In this document: one piece after another, positions 12,000 to 18,903 of the stretch
How positions within the stretch are numbered: position 1 is the first letter of the stretch
Layout of the letters: each line of letters begins with the position of its first letter
IMG/VR virus record: IMGVR_UViG_3300031539_004671
Span: 1 to 21,034 of that record
Length of the DNA: 21,034 nt
Source: a virus
Strand: one strand, 5' to 3'
The notes under the pieces: model-generated
What the model was told of the DNA's origin: nothing
What the model saw: only the letters and a program-made list of their open reading frames with translations
Database searches by the model: none
Position numbers and translations under genes: made by a program

Positions 12000-12068
12000 G
12001 GGGAAAAACACGTTTAGCTCCCGTGCTTCCCCGCTGGGAAGTTTTCGGCTTGACCGTCTAACGGGAGC
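12000..12068 (+). promoter_or_regulatory. Folded 5' leader that can hide the first ribosome binding site
   Basis: GCTCCCGT (12017-12024) pairs perfectly with ACGGGAGC (12061-12068), which contains the Shine-Dalgarno of the GTG at 12074. Inside this stem lies a perfect six-pair hairpin, CTTCCC-CGCT-GGGAAG (12026-12041), and a short CGG-CTTGA-CCG hairpin. An alternative pairing, GGGGAA (12000-12005) with TTCCCC (12027-12032), would break the inner hairpin. The layout suggests translational control of the head operon, by an RNA switch, a bound protein or temperature. The trigger is unknown. Confidence 0.5.
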
Positions 12069-12073
12069 GACCA

Positions 12074-12202
12074 GTGGCGAGCGTGGTCAAAAGAATTCGC
12101 CGGCGCACAGTCAAGGTGATTCCAACCGGCGCGCACGGTGCAGCCAGGGGTTCTCGTTACCGTCGTTTCGCGGCAGAGATTCTTCGCAGGCGAAGAAAGT
12201 GA
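12074..12202 (+). CDS. Tiny basic protein (42 aa), head operon leader ORF
   Basis: The GTG at 12074 follows ACGGGAGCG. The frame reads MASVVKRIRRRTVKV and so on for 42 residues, ending in an Arg/Lys run, with TGA at 12200-12202. The product is extremely basic (about one third Arg/Lys). Its last bases overlap the GTG of the next small ORF (GTGA). It might bind nucleic acid or act as a leader peptide that opens the folded leader for the genes behind it. Protein-level reality is unproven. Confidence 0.4.
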   Translation: MASVVKRIRRRTVKVIPTGAHGAARGSRYRRFAAEILRRRRK

Positions 12203-12336
12203 AGTCCACCAAGCAAAACAAGATCATCCAGGGTCTACGTGAGTTCACCGAGGCGCTGAAGCACGACGCGCCGGTTTCTCGCCAGCTTCGCTGTCAGAAG
12301 GTGGGTCGAAAACCAGAGGACCGGCGATGTCGCTGA
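12199..12336 (+). CDS. Tiny protein (45 aa) in overlapping chain
   Basis: The GTG at 12199 overlaps the previous stop (GTGA). The frame reads MKSTKQNKIIQGLREFTEAL and on to TGA at 12334-12336. The IIQGLREFTEAL segment resembles the N-terminal helix of many small phage and bacterial regulators that precede a helix-turn-helix, but here the chain stops early. It overlaps the next ORF by 10 bases. It may be a remnant or a genuine micro-protein. Confidence 0.4.
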   Translation: MKSTKQNKIIQGLREFTEALKHDAPVSRQLRCQKVGRKPEDRRCR

Positions 12337-12515
12337 AGAAACGCCGAACTACTGAGGTCGCCAAGTATCGAGCGCGAGCATTGGCCACGCCCCGGGGATC
12401 AAAGTCAAGAGTTCAGGCCGCCAAGGCACTCCATTGGTACAAACGCACGGGCCGATTAGCGCATGTGAAACGCAGGGCCCGCGTGATGCAGGAACTTCAT
12501 GGGGGTAAGTGGTGA
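12327..12515 (+). CDS. Small very basic protein (62 aa)
   Basis: ATG 12327 overlaps the previous tiny ORF; GAGGACCGG precedes it. The product is rich in Arg and Lys (LKKRRTTEVAKYRARAL, RRARVMQELHGGKW) and helical. Its TGA overlaps the GTG of the protease gene (GTGA). It might bind nucleic acid or a capsid partner; no family is recognised. The overlaps before and after argue that it is translated. Confidence 0.55.
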   Translation: MSLKKRRTTEVAKYRARALATPRGSKSRVQAAKALHWYKRTGRLAHVKRRARVMQELHGGKW

Positions 12516-13828
12516 AGTTCACCAAGCAAATTCTCCGCCCCGGTAAGTACATGGCCCGATCTCCCCAGGGCGAGCGGTCGGAGGTGGAAATCACCTCCGA
12601 TCGCTTGCGCCACTGGGTCGAGACGTTCAAGTCGATGCGGGCGAATGGGCTGAAGGTCCCCGCCCCGTGGCGACACGATAAGTCCGTGCCGTTCGCCGAG
12701 GACGTGAAAGACTCGCGCGACTACGCGGGCTACTGGGAAGACACCTGGATCGGCGACGACGGCGCGCTCTACGGCCGACTCGACGTGCCGCTTGCCGCCG
12801 ATGCCGAGAAGGTCGGCGCGACGGTGACCGAGGTATCGCCGTACATCAAGGACTGGGAAGACGGGAAAAAGAATAAGTATCTGGATGCAATGCTCCACAT
12901 CGGGCTCGTTCAGCATCCCGTCGCACCGGGTCAGCCGAATTTCCAGCCGGTCAATGAAGCGGATCAGCAGCCGGCGCTGGCCCTCTCATTGAGTCTCCTG
13001 ACCGAGGGTGCCGTCGAACTGGCCGAGGAGCCCGCGACTGCGCCGGTTGTTCCGGCGGTGACCGAGCCGAAGCCCGCGGTCGAGCCACCGGCCAAGGCAA
13101 GTGCGGCGTCGATGCAGGACGTGCTTACCGCGCTGAAGTCAGTCGGTCTCGATCTGCCCGAGGACACGATGGCCGAGAACCTGGCCGAGCGGATCATCAC
13201 CGCGGCCAAGGCGATTGCGGGCAAGAAGGCCGCGGATCAGACGAGCGAACCCGGCGCGCCCGGCGCGCAGGCCAAAGAACAGCCAATCCCCATCGCAATG
13301 GCAGGTGAGATCATGCCCATCGACAAAACAGTGTCCCAGGACGGCAAGGGCCTTGAATTCCAGACGCCTCAAGCACGCGAGTCGTTTGAGAAGCAAGCCG
13401 GACTTGCGCTGGAGTTCGCGGCCGACTTTGTTCGCCGGGATTGTCAGCGGCGGATCAACGCGCTGATCGAAACCGGGCAGATCACGCCGGCGATGGTCGC
13501 GGAGCGGCTTCGCCCGTTGGTCGAGGGCTTTGAAATGTCGCTCGACGCCGAGGGGAAGCGGATTCCCACTGAGCTGGACAGGACGCTGGAGATCCTGGAG
13601 GCACTGCCGCCGAACCGCACGGGGATGGCTGGCGCGCTGACGGCCGGCAACCAGACGCCCAAGCCGTCAAAAAAAAGACCGTTAGCCGGACTGGCGTTCG
13701 GCACAGAGGAGCCGATGCCGCCGGGCCTTGAGACCGGCGGTACAGTCACTCCCGAGCGCGCGAAGGAAGTTGTCGAGACACAGTTTGCGGCTGCGGGCCG
13801 CCCCATCAAAAAAGGTAACGAGCCATGA
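12512..13828 (+). CDS. Prohead maturation protease with scaffold-like C-terminus
   Basis: The GTG at 12512 overlaps the previous stop and follows GGGGGT (an in-frame GTG at 12509 is also possible). The 438-residue protein resembles the Mu I/lambda C-type head maturation proteases. Residues 1-145 are the protease part: candidate His55 (APWRHDK), ALYGRLDVPL, then EVSPYIKDW with candidate Ser109, and LHIGLVQHPVAPGQPNF. A low-complexity Ala/Pro/Glu linker follows (160-265), then a helical scaffold-like part. The protease processes scaffold and capsid proteins in the prohead. Location just before decoration and capsid genes supports this. An internal start may give free scaffold. Confidence 0.82.
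   Translation: MKFTKQILRPGKYMARSPQGERSEVEITSDRLRHWVETFKSMRANGLKVPAPWRHDKSVPFAEDVKDSRDYAGYWEDTWIGDDGALYGRLDVPLAADAEKVGATVTEVSPYIKDWEDGKKNKYLDAMLHIGLVQHPVAPGQPNFQPVNEADQQPALALSLSLLTEGAVELAEEPATAPVVPAVTEPKPAVEPPAKASAASMQDVLTALKSVGLDLPEDTMAENLAERIITAAKAIAGKKAADQTSEPGAPGAQAKEQPIPIAMAGEIMPIDKTVSQDGKGLEFQTPQARESFEKQAGLALEFAADFVRRDCQRRINALIETGQITPAMVAERLRPLVEGFEMSLDAEGKRIPTELDRTLEILEALPPNRTGMAGALTAGNQTPKPSKKRPLAGLAFGTEEPMPPGLETGGTVTPERAKEVVETQFAAAGRPIKKGNEP
13313..13828 (+). CDS. Possible nested scaffold protein from internal start
   Basis: In the same frame as the protease, ATG 13313 (MPIDKTVSQDGKG) is preceded by GCAGGTGAG at a suitable distance. It lies just after the low-complexity linker. The product, 171 residues, would be the helical C-terminal part alone. 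Nested scaffolds of this type are established for lambda (C/Nu3) and Mu (I/Z). The start is inferred from ribosome-site and domain position only. Confidence 0.45.
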   Translation: MPIDKTVSQDGKGLEFQTPQARESFEKQAGLALEFAADFVRRDCQRRINALIETGQITPAMVAERLRPLVEGFEMSLDAEGKRIPTELDRTLEILEALPPNRTGMAGALTAGNQTPKPSKKRPLAGLAFGTEEPMPPGLETGGTVTPERAKEVVETQFAAAGRPIKKGNEP

Positions 13829-15318
13829 CAGTTTTCCCCGGTGCTTATTCGCTTCCCGGAATGCGCGCAGCCGATTTCACGCGCGAAGCCGCCATTACCT
13901 GGGGCAAGGAAGAGCAGCGCGTCACGATGGACGCGGTGATCGCCGCGGCCACCGTCTGGAACAACGGCGCGACGGACGAGACAAACCTGCCCGGCGGCCT
14001 GCTGTTGGGCGGCCCCGTCTTCGGCAAGCTCATGCAATGGGACCCGACCAGCGTTCTCGGGTACGAGAAGCTGTTCGGCGTCCTGATGAACGATCAGCGG
14101 ATGCTCAACGCGGCCGGGACGGCGGCTGATCGGTTCTTGGCCCCGATCCTGGTAGGCGGTCGCGTGAAGCCGTCGCAGTTGTATATTTCCGGCTACTCGA
14201 AGGCCACGTCGATGACCGGCGCTCTGGAGCTGATGGCCCGCGCGGCACTCAGTCAGACCGGCCGGTTCATCATGGACGATGATCTTGCCGGCAACCCATT
14301 CGGCGGACTCGTGCGGGCGACAACGAAGGCCACGGACTACACGGTCTTGGAGTCCGACAACAACACGCTATTCAAGAACCTCGGCGCAGTCGTCCGGGTT
14401 CGGTTCACCCTGCCGGCCCCGCGGCTCGGGTTTCGCGCAGTGTTTTACGACATGGTCGGCACCGGGATTGATCTGGTTGCCGCCTCGGGTACGCCGCTGG
14501 TCGGTCTGGGCGATGCAACCCGCGACGAAATCAACATGCCGGCAATCATCGGCTCTTATTGCGAGCTGATTGGGATTAGTGCTACGCAATACCTGGTGAT
14601 CGTTACGCCGGGCGGTGAGCCCGCGGAGTCGTTGTCGTCCGGCCGCATGACCCTGCACTGGCGACCGTTGGAAAATGCAGGCAAACCCTGCATTGCAGGC
14701 GACATTGCGTATCAGTACGACATGGCGATGGGCGTGGCCGGCACCAGCATGACCACGGCGCTTTGCACCGTGCCGACGACCGGCGGTGTGCTCTTGACGA
14801 CAGCGGGGGCGGCAAACGATCAGGCCATCTTGCAACCCCATGCGACAGCGGCCTATTCGGCGTGGCGGGACACAAACTTCATTCCGTCTGCGGCTCCGAC
14901 CTGGGAATGCAAGATCAAGACCGGCGCCAGCGTTACCAACTACCTGTTGAAGGCTGGCCTGTGTCTCACCAACGCGAACGACGTGGGAACCGACGCCGAT
15001 CAAGTCGCGTTCTTCTACGATGACGATGACGGCGTGAATCCGCTGTTGCTCCAGGTCATCACCAGCATTGCCAATGTTGATGTTGCCGTGAGCACAGGGA
15101 TCACTCTGGCGCTCAGCACCATTTACCACCTCAAAATCGTGATTGATGCGGGCCGGGTCGCGCGATGTTACGTCAACGGTGATCTGGTCGTAACAACCGG
15201 TGCATTGACGGCCGGTGCAGCCCTGAAACCGTTCATCAGTATCGACAACGAAGGCGGCGGCGGCGCTGCCAAGGCGATCACGGTTTACGGCGAGGATGCC
15301 AGCCTGGCCGTTGCTTAA
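13825..15318 (+). CDS. Capsid decoration-like protein fused to a lectin-like domain
   Basis: ATG 13825 overlaps the protease stop (ATGA). The 497-residue product sits exactly where lambda-type phages carry the head decoration gene. Its N-terminal part contains a decoration-type segment (LPGGLLLGGPVFGKLMQWDP, about residues 57-76). The last ~180 residues (about 315-497) look like a concanavalin/LamG-type jelly roll, with YHLKIVIDAGRVARCYVNGD and FISIDNEGGG. This would be a decoration protein about four times the usual 110 residues, with a surface-exposed binding domain. The middle (100-310) is not recognised. A separate structural role cannot be excluded. Confidence 0.65.
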   Translation: MTVFPGAYSLPGMRAADFTREAAITWGKEEQRVTMDAVIAAATVWNNGATDETNLPGGLLLGGPVFGKLMQWDPTSVLGYEKLFGVLMNDQRMLNAAGTAADRFLAPILVGGRVKPSQLYISGYSKATSMTGALELMARAALSQTGRFIMDDDLAGNPFGGLVRATTKATDYTVLESDNNTLFKNLGAVVRVRFTLPAPRLGFRAVFYDMVGTGIDLVAASGTPLVGLGDATRDEINMPAIIGSYCELIGISATQYLVIVTPGGEPAESLSSGRMTLHWRPLENAGKPCIAGDIAYQYDMAMGVAGTSMTTALCTVPTTGGVLLTTAGAANDQAILQPHATAAYSAWRDTNFIPSAAPTWECKIKTGASVTNYLLKAGLCLTNANDVGTDADQVAFFYDDDDGVNPLLLQVITSIANVDVAVSTGITLALSTIYHLKIVIDAGRVARCYVNGDLVVTTGALTAGAALKPFISIDNEGGGGAAKAITVYGEDASLAVA

Positions 15319-15390
15319 CGAACCTACTGCTTCCCGTGCAGTGCGGAAGAAACCTTGAAAGTTTGACACGACCCTACACGGGGGAGCGCG

Positions 15391-16569
15391 ATGGCTACCA
15401 TTACTTACGACGAAATCATGTCCAGTGCGGTTGTGACGCGGGCGATCTCGCAACTGCGCGGCCCCAACATGCGGTTCCAGCGGTTTTTCGGCTGCCTCCC
15501 CGGCGGGGCGAACGTCGAACAGGTGCCCGGGCACTCCTTTGTCTATGATATCTTCGACAAGACCCGCACGCTGGCCAAGGGACGAGCCCCCGGAGCCGGG
15601 CCGGCAACCAGCACGCCGCAGATCATCGGTCAGGTGTCGGCTCAAATCTATCGCTCGCACGAAAAGGTCATGCTCCAGGATGAGCGGGTCTTTCGTCGCC
15701 GGCCGATTGGCGGGCAGTGGGGTGAGGTTGATGTTGCGGGCCAGCGCTACGTGACGGCACAAGAGGGCTTCATTGCTCAGCGGTTCTCCAATTCGCGCGA
15801 GTTCATGCTCAGCCGGATGTTCCGCGGCGGCTTCGGCCTGTTGCGGTCGGGAGACGATTGGATTCTGGTCGAGAAAGGCGGCGGGACCTTCGATATCGAC
15901 TACCAGATCCCCGCCGGCAACCTGACCGAGCTTCTGATGGTGGACCTGAACGGTGACACCATCGTTCCGGCAGCATTCAACGCGAACTTCAAGGTTTTCG
16001 ACGCCGCTACGGCCACGATGAAGTGGTCGGATACAGCCAATGCTCCGATCATCGGCCAGCTTTTGCAGATCAACCGGTGCTTTCAGATTCAGCACGGCTG
16101 GCCGCTGCGGCACATCTGGCTCAACAGTTCAACGTATCAGTGGGTGTTGAACAACACGGGCCTCAAGAACGCGGCCGGCTCGGCGAACATCGTGTTCAAC
16201 GAGATGATTATGAGCACCGCCGACGACGGCAAGCCGGACGGCGGTTTCGACGTGGTGTTCAAGCCGCTGCCCCAGTTCATCTTCCACGTTTACGACGGCG
16301 TGCTGGAGGTCAACGGTTCAACCAGCGCGACGATCCCCGACAACAAGGCGATCTTCTGCACCGAGCCCGACATGAGTTGGGTGTCGATGGTCGAGGGGTC
16401 GGAACTGGTCCGCGAGAACCTGATGGCAGACCCCCACGAGGAGTCGGGGATCTACGCCTGGACGGAGCGCAAGACGCAGCCGGGCGGATCGGAGCTGATT
16501 GCGGTCGACAACGTGATCCCGGCGCTATACGTGCCCCGCTGCGTGGCCTACGCCAATGTGAACTTCTAG
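15391..16569 (+). CDS. Major capsid protein, lambda gpE-like
   Basis: ATG 15391 follows GGGGGAGCG. The 392-residue protein has the size and features of the Phage_cap_E family with an HK97-type fold. They include an N-terminal arm, a long early beta hairpin (HSFVYDIFDKTRTLAKGRAP), and an E-loop/spine-like region with YVTAQEGFIAQRFSNSREFM. The C-terminal part contains GSELVRENLMADPHEESGI, followed by ERKTQPGGSELIAVDNVIPA. Position after protease and decoration genes is canonical. A strong intrinsic terminator about 65 bases downstream gives this gene a defined transcript end. Confidence 0.88.
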   Translation: MATITYDEIMSSAVVTRAISQLRGPNMRFQRFFGCLPGGANVEQVPGHSFVYDIFDKTRTLAKGRAPGAGPATSTPQIIGQVSAQIYRSHEKVMLQDERVFRRRPIGGQWGEVDVAGQRYVTAQEGFIAQRFSNSREFMLSRMFRGGFGLLRSGDDWILVEKGGGTFDIDYQIPAGNLTELLMVDLNGDTIVPAAFNANFKVFDAATATMKWSDTANAPIIGQLLQINRCFQIQHGWPLRHIWLNSSTYQWVLNNTGLKNAAGSANIVFNEMIMSTADDGKPDGGFDVVFKPLPQFIFHVYDGVLEVNGSTSATIPDNKAIFCTEPDMSWVSMVEGSELVRENLMADPHEESGIYAWTERKTQPGGSELIAVDNVIPALYVPRCVAYANVNF

Positions 16570-16612
16570 CCGAGGGGAGTTTTTCGGGCCGTCGAGCAAA
16601 ATGATAGGAAAC

Positions 16613-16628
16613 GCAACTTCTGAGTTGC
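16613..16628 (+). other. Small perfect hairpin before the capsid terminator
   Basis: GCAACT-TCTG-AGTTGC forms a six-pair stem with a four-base loop, in the 3' untranslated region of the capsid gene. It has no U tract of its own. It may protect the capsid mRNA end together with the terminator that follows. Confidence 0.45.
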
Positions 16629-16636
16629 ACGGGAGC

Positions 16637-16675
16637 CGGCCGCTTCGGGACAAGTTCCCGGAGCGGCCGTTTTTT
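16637..16675 (+). terminator. Strong intrinsic terminator after the capsid gene
   Basis: A 13-pair stem (16637-16649 with 16657-16669, one G-U pair, seven-base loop ACAAGTT) is followed by TTTTTT (16670-16675). The stem is almost entirely G-C. It separates the head operon from the next unit. The ribosome site of the next gene (TGGAGGG) begins right at the end of the T run. Confidence 0.9.
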
Positions 16676-16684
16676 GGAGGGTAC

Positions 16685-17092
16685 ATGATGAGCGACAGGC
16701 GGTTCTTTTGGATTGAGGTGCTGCTGCTCGGCCTGATCGTCGGCGCGTGGTGGGCAACACCCCCGCCGGCCGTGCCGAAGACGGGCCTGAACCTGGCTAA
16801 GACCGTGGTGGTTGAGGCCGAGTACAGCCCGATGACCGGGACGTATCAGAAGCTCATCGGGCTGGACACTGCGCAGACGCTCACCGTGCCGGCCGGCGCG
16901 TATCGCTGTGTCTTCATTGTCGAGGACGATGCCGTGCGTTGGACGGACGACGGGACGAACCCCGACCCGGCAACGAAGGTGGGCGCGGCGATCGCGGCCG
17001 GCGACTATCTGCCGTACAGCGGCGACCTGGATGCAATCGAGTTGAAGGGCAGTGCGGCTACTATCGTTCACGTATTCTACTATTCACTCTAG
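16685..17092 (+). CDS. Small structural-like protein with N-terminal membrane anchor
   Basis: Two adjacent ATG codons (16685, 16688) follow GGAGGG; the second has the more usual spacing. The ~135-residue protein begins with a basic N-terminus and one hydrophobic segment (WIEVLLLGLIVGAWWA), probably a membrane anchor or signal-anchor. The rest is beta-rich. Its segment VRWTDDGTNPDPATKVG, followed by YLPYSGDLDAIELKG, is a pattern I know from small phage structural proteins. The added membrane segment is unusual for a virion component. No promoter was found between the terminator and this gene. Confidence 0.7.
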   Translation: MMSDRRFFWIEVLLLGLIVGAWWATPPPAVPKTGLNLAKTVVVEAEYSPMTGTYQKLIGLDTAQTLTVPAGAYRCVFIVEDDAVRWTDDGTNPDPATKVGAAIAAGDYLPYSGDLDAIELKGSAATIVHVFYYSL

Positions 17093-17100
17093 GTCGTGAA

Positions 17101-18903
17101 ATGAAACGCTTACTCAGCTTCATAGTATTGTTGATCGTCTTGTGCGCCGGCTGGATTGCCTGGGGGCAATTCTCGGGGCCGGCGACTTTGCATAAGGGCG
17201 GGCAGGATACCGATGGCTGTCAGATCGTCGTGGCTGCCGACTGGCGGGGGCCGATCCGCGGCGGGCCGAATGTCCGGCGATGCGACGGCACGGCGACAAC
17301 CGGCGGCGATCAAGTCGAGTTCCAAGCCGCAATCGACGCTGCCGAGGCCAGTGGCCCGGCTACCGGGGGTGGTGAAGTGCTGGTGCTTGGTACGCTCTAC
17401 GTTTCGCCGAAGGTCGGTGAGACGGCATGGGCCGGGACGGGCAAAATTGATGCCACTAACACGGTTACGGCCCAAGTGTGGACCACGGGTGATATCGGGG
17501 ATGTAGAGGCAGGGCAGCTTATCCGAATCTACGACAACGCCGGCGGGTCTGATCCATCGAGTTCCGTCTATTGGGACGACCATGTAGCAACAGTGCTGAC
17601 CGTAGATGCCAAGACGGACACCTTCACGTTTGGACCTTCCACTTCTCTGACTTACGTTGCCGACAACGACATCAAGTTCCGGCGGGTCGTTCCGTGCGCG
17701 GTGATTCCGCCGGGCGTGTCTATCCGGGGCGTGTTGCCCGAGGTTTCGCGGATCAAGATGCTCAACAACCCGCCGGCCGGCGAGTACGCGATTCTCTGCA
17801 ACGAGGACACGACAACAGGGGCCGGCGGGCACGGATACCAGGTACAGAACCTCGACATTCACGGAACCAATACGGCCAACACAAACTCGGCCGTGACCCA
17901 TGGGCTCGTGTTCAATACCAACGCGGATGAGGCTATAGTTCGTGACATTGCAATTTGGTTCTGTTCCGGTTCTGGGCTCATCCATAACGATGCTCACGGG
18001 TTCCGCTTTACTGGTACGAGTTGGGTGGAGAACAACGAAGAGCATGGCGTGATCTGCAACGGGATGCACCCGATGATTATCGGGCCGAAATCCAGCGGGA
18101 ACGCCAGGGCAAACTTCTTGTTCAAAAAATCCTATCAGGGAACCCTCATGGGGCGAAGTGGTACGGCCCTCGATAACAGCGAAGGTATCGTGCTTATCAA
18201 TGCCACGTACATTAACGTGGTGGGCTCCTCGCTGACCATGACCGGGGCCAGTTGCAAGGCAGTTCGGCTTGGCTACCAGAGTTACAACAACACAGTGACA
18301 GGCAATTCGTTCCTGTTCCAGACGGGAGCGACGATGACCTGGCTGGACATGGATTCCTGTAGCAACGTGGTTTCCAACAACGCAATCAATGTCAGTGGTG
18401 TTGCGATAACGACGGTGACGGGGGATACGGGCGTTAAGGAAGCTAACAACATTGTAGACAATGCCGGCGTCGAGGATCGCTACAACTACCGCTACACGAA
18501 GCTTACTAATAACACGGGTGGCACGATAGCGAAGTGGCGGTTGGTGGTTCGGCCGGGTGTCTCGGGCGACCAGGACGAGATGGCGACGACGACGACGGTG
18601 GGCGACAAGTACACGATCGGGTTGACGCAGGTGGCGAATACCGCCGATGCCGGCGTAGGCTGGGTGCAAAAGTCGGGCTGGACTACTACGTTCCCGGGTC
18701 AGAAAGACATGACATTTGCTGTTGGGGAATTCGTGGGCACCGGCACGGTTGCAGGCGAAGGTGTGGTGATTGGAACAGCCGGCAACGGGCAAGGCGCCGG
18801 CTATGCAATAGGTGTGTGCTACGAGGCCCTTGCCGCCACGGGGGCCGGTGATCCAGTGTCCCTGGATGTTTTGTTGTTTGACCGCCCGGTGTACGTACCA
18901 TGA
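17101..18903 (+). CDS. Signal-peptide beta-helix protein, tail-spike or pectate-lyase-like
   Basis: ATG 17101 starts a 600-residue protein with an N-terminal signal peptide (MKRLLSFIVLLIVLCAGWIA, likely cleaved near AWG-Q). A region around residues 180-500 is repetitive, with short Asn/Gly/Val-rich strands (VQNLDIHGTN, GLIHNDAHGFRFTG, NTVTGNSFLFQTG). This fits a right-handed parallel beta-helix as in tail spikes and pectate-lyase-like enzymes. The last 100 residues are a separate Thr/Gly/Val-rich domain (AKWRLVVRPGVSG to the end). Beta-helix phage proteins usually bind or cut polysaccharide. No catalytic residues can be assigned. The stop overlaps the next start (ATGA). Confidence 0.75.
   Translation: MKRLLSFIVLLIVLCAGWIAWGQFSGPATLHKGGQDTDGCQIVVAADWRGPIRGGPNVRRCDGTATTGGDQVEFQAAIDAAEASGPATGGGEVLVLGTLYVSPKVGETAWAGTGKIDATNTVTAQVWTTGDIGDVEAGQLIRIYDNAGGSDPSSSVYWDDHVATVLTVDAKTDTFTFGPSTSLTYVADNDIKFRRVVPCAVIPPGVSIRGVLPEVSRIKMLNNPPAGEYAILCNEDTTTGAGGHGYQVQNLDIHGTNTANTNSAVTHGLVFNTNADEAIVRDIAIWFCSGSGLIHNDAHGFRFTGTSWVENNEEHGVICNGMHPMIIGPKSSGNARANFLFKKSYQGTLMGRSGTALDNSEGIVLINATYINVVGSSLTMTGASCKAVRLGYQSYNNTVTGNSFLFQTGATMTWLDMDSCSNVVSNNAINVSGVAITTVTGDTGVKEANNIVDNAGVEDRYNYRYTKLTNNTGGTIAKWRLVVRPGVSGDQDEMATTTTVGDKYTIGLTQVANTADAGVGWVQKSGWTTTFPGQKDMTFAVGEFVGTGTVAGEGVVIGTAGNGQGAGYAIGVCYEALAATGAGDPVSLDVLLFDRPVYVP

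Noticed and set aside
12050-12055. Second TTGACC as another head-operon promoter
   Set aside because: The bases 16-18 downstream do not resemble a -10 box and lie in the start of the 42-codon ORF.
12017-12073. tRNA-like fold ending in CCA
   Set aside because: An eight-pair stem followed by GACCA looks tRNA-like at first, but there is no D-arm or T-arm consensus, the inner hairpins are wrong in size and there is no anticodon arm. A folded leader explains it better.
15363-15368. Perfect TTGACA before the capsid gene
   Set aside because: No -10 hexamer occurs at a suitable distance; the following bases are GC-rich and hold the ribosome site of the capsid gene.
14368-16113. A 581-codon open frame on the reverse strand across the decoration and capsid genes
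   Set aside because: It lies fully antisense to well-supported capsid genes. Long antisense frames are expected in GC-rich coding DNA. There is no recognisable domain and it would break the operon logic.
16613-16628. First hairpin after the capsid gene as a terminator
   Set aside because: It lacks a T run; the real terminator is the next hairpin at 16637-16675.
17110-18792. A 560-codon reverse-strand open frame across the first beta-helix gene
   Set aside because: Same explanation: a shadow of the forward beta-helix gene, with no ribosome site or domain. The 327-codon frame at 18819-19802 is rejected likewise.
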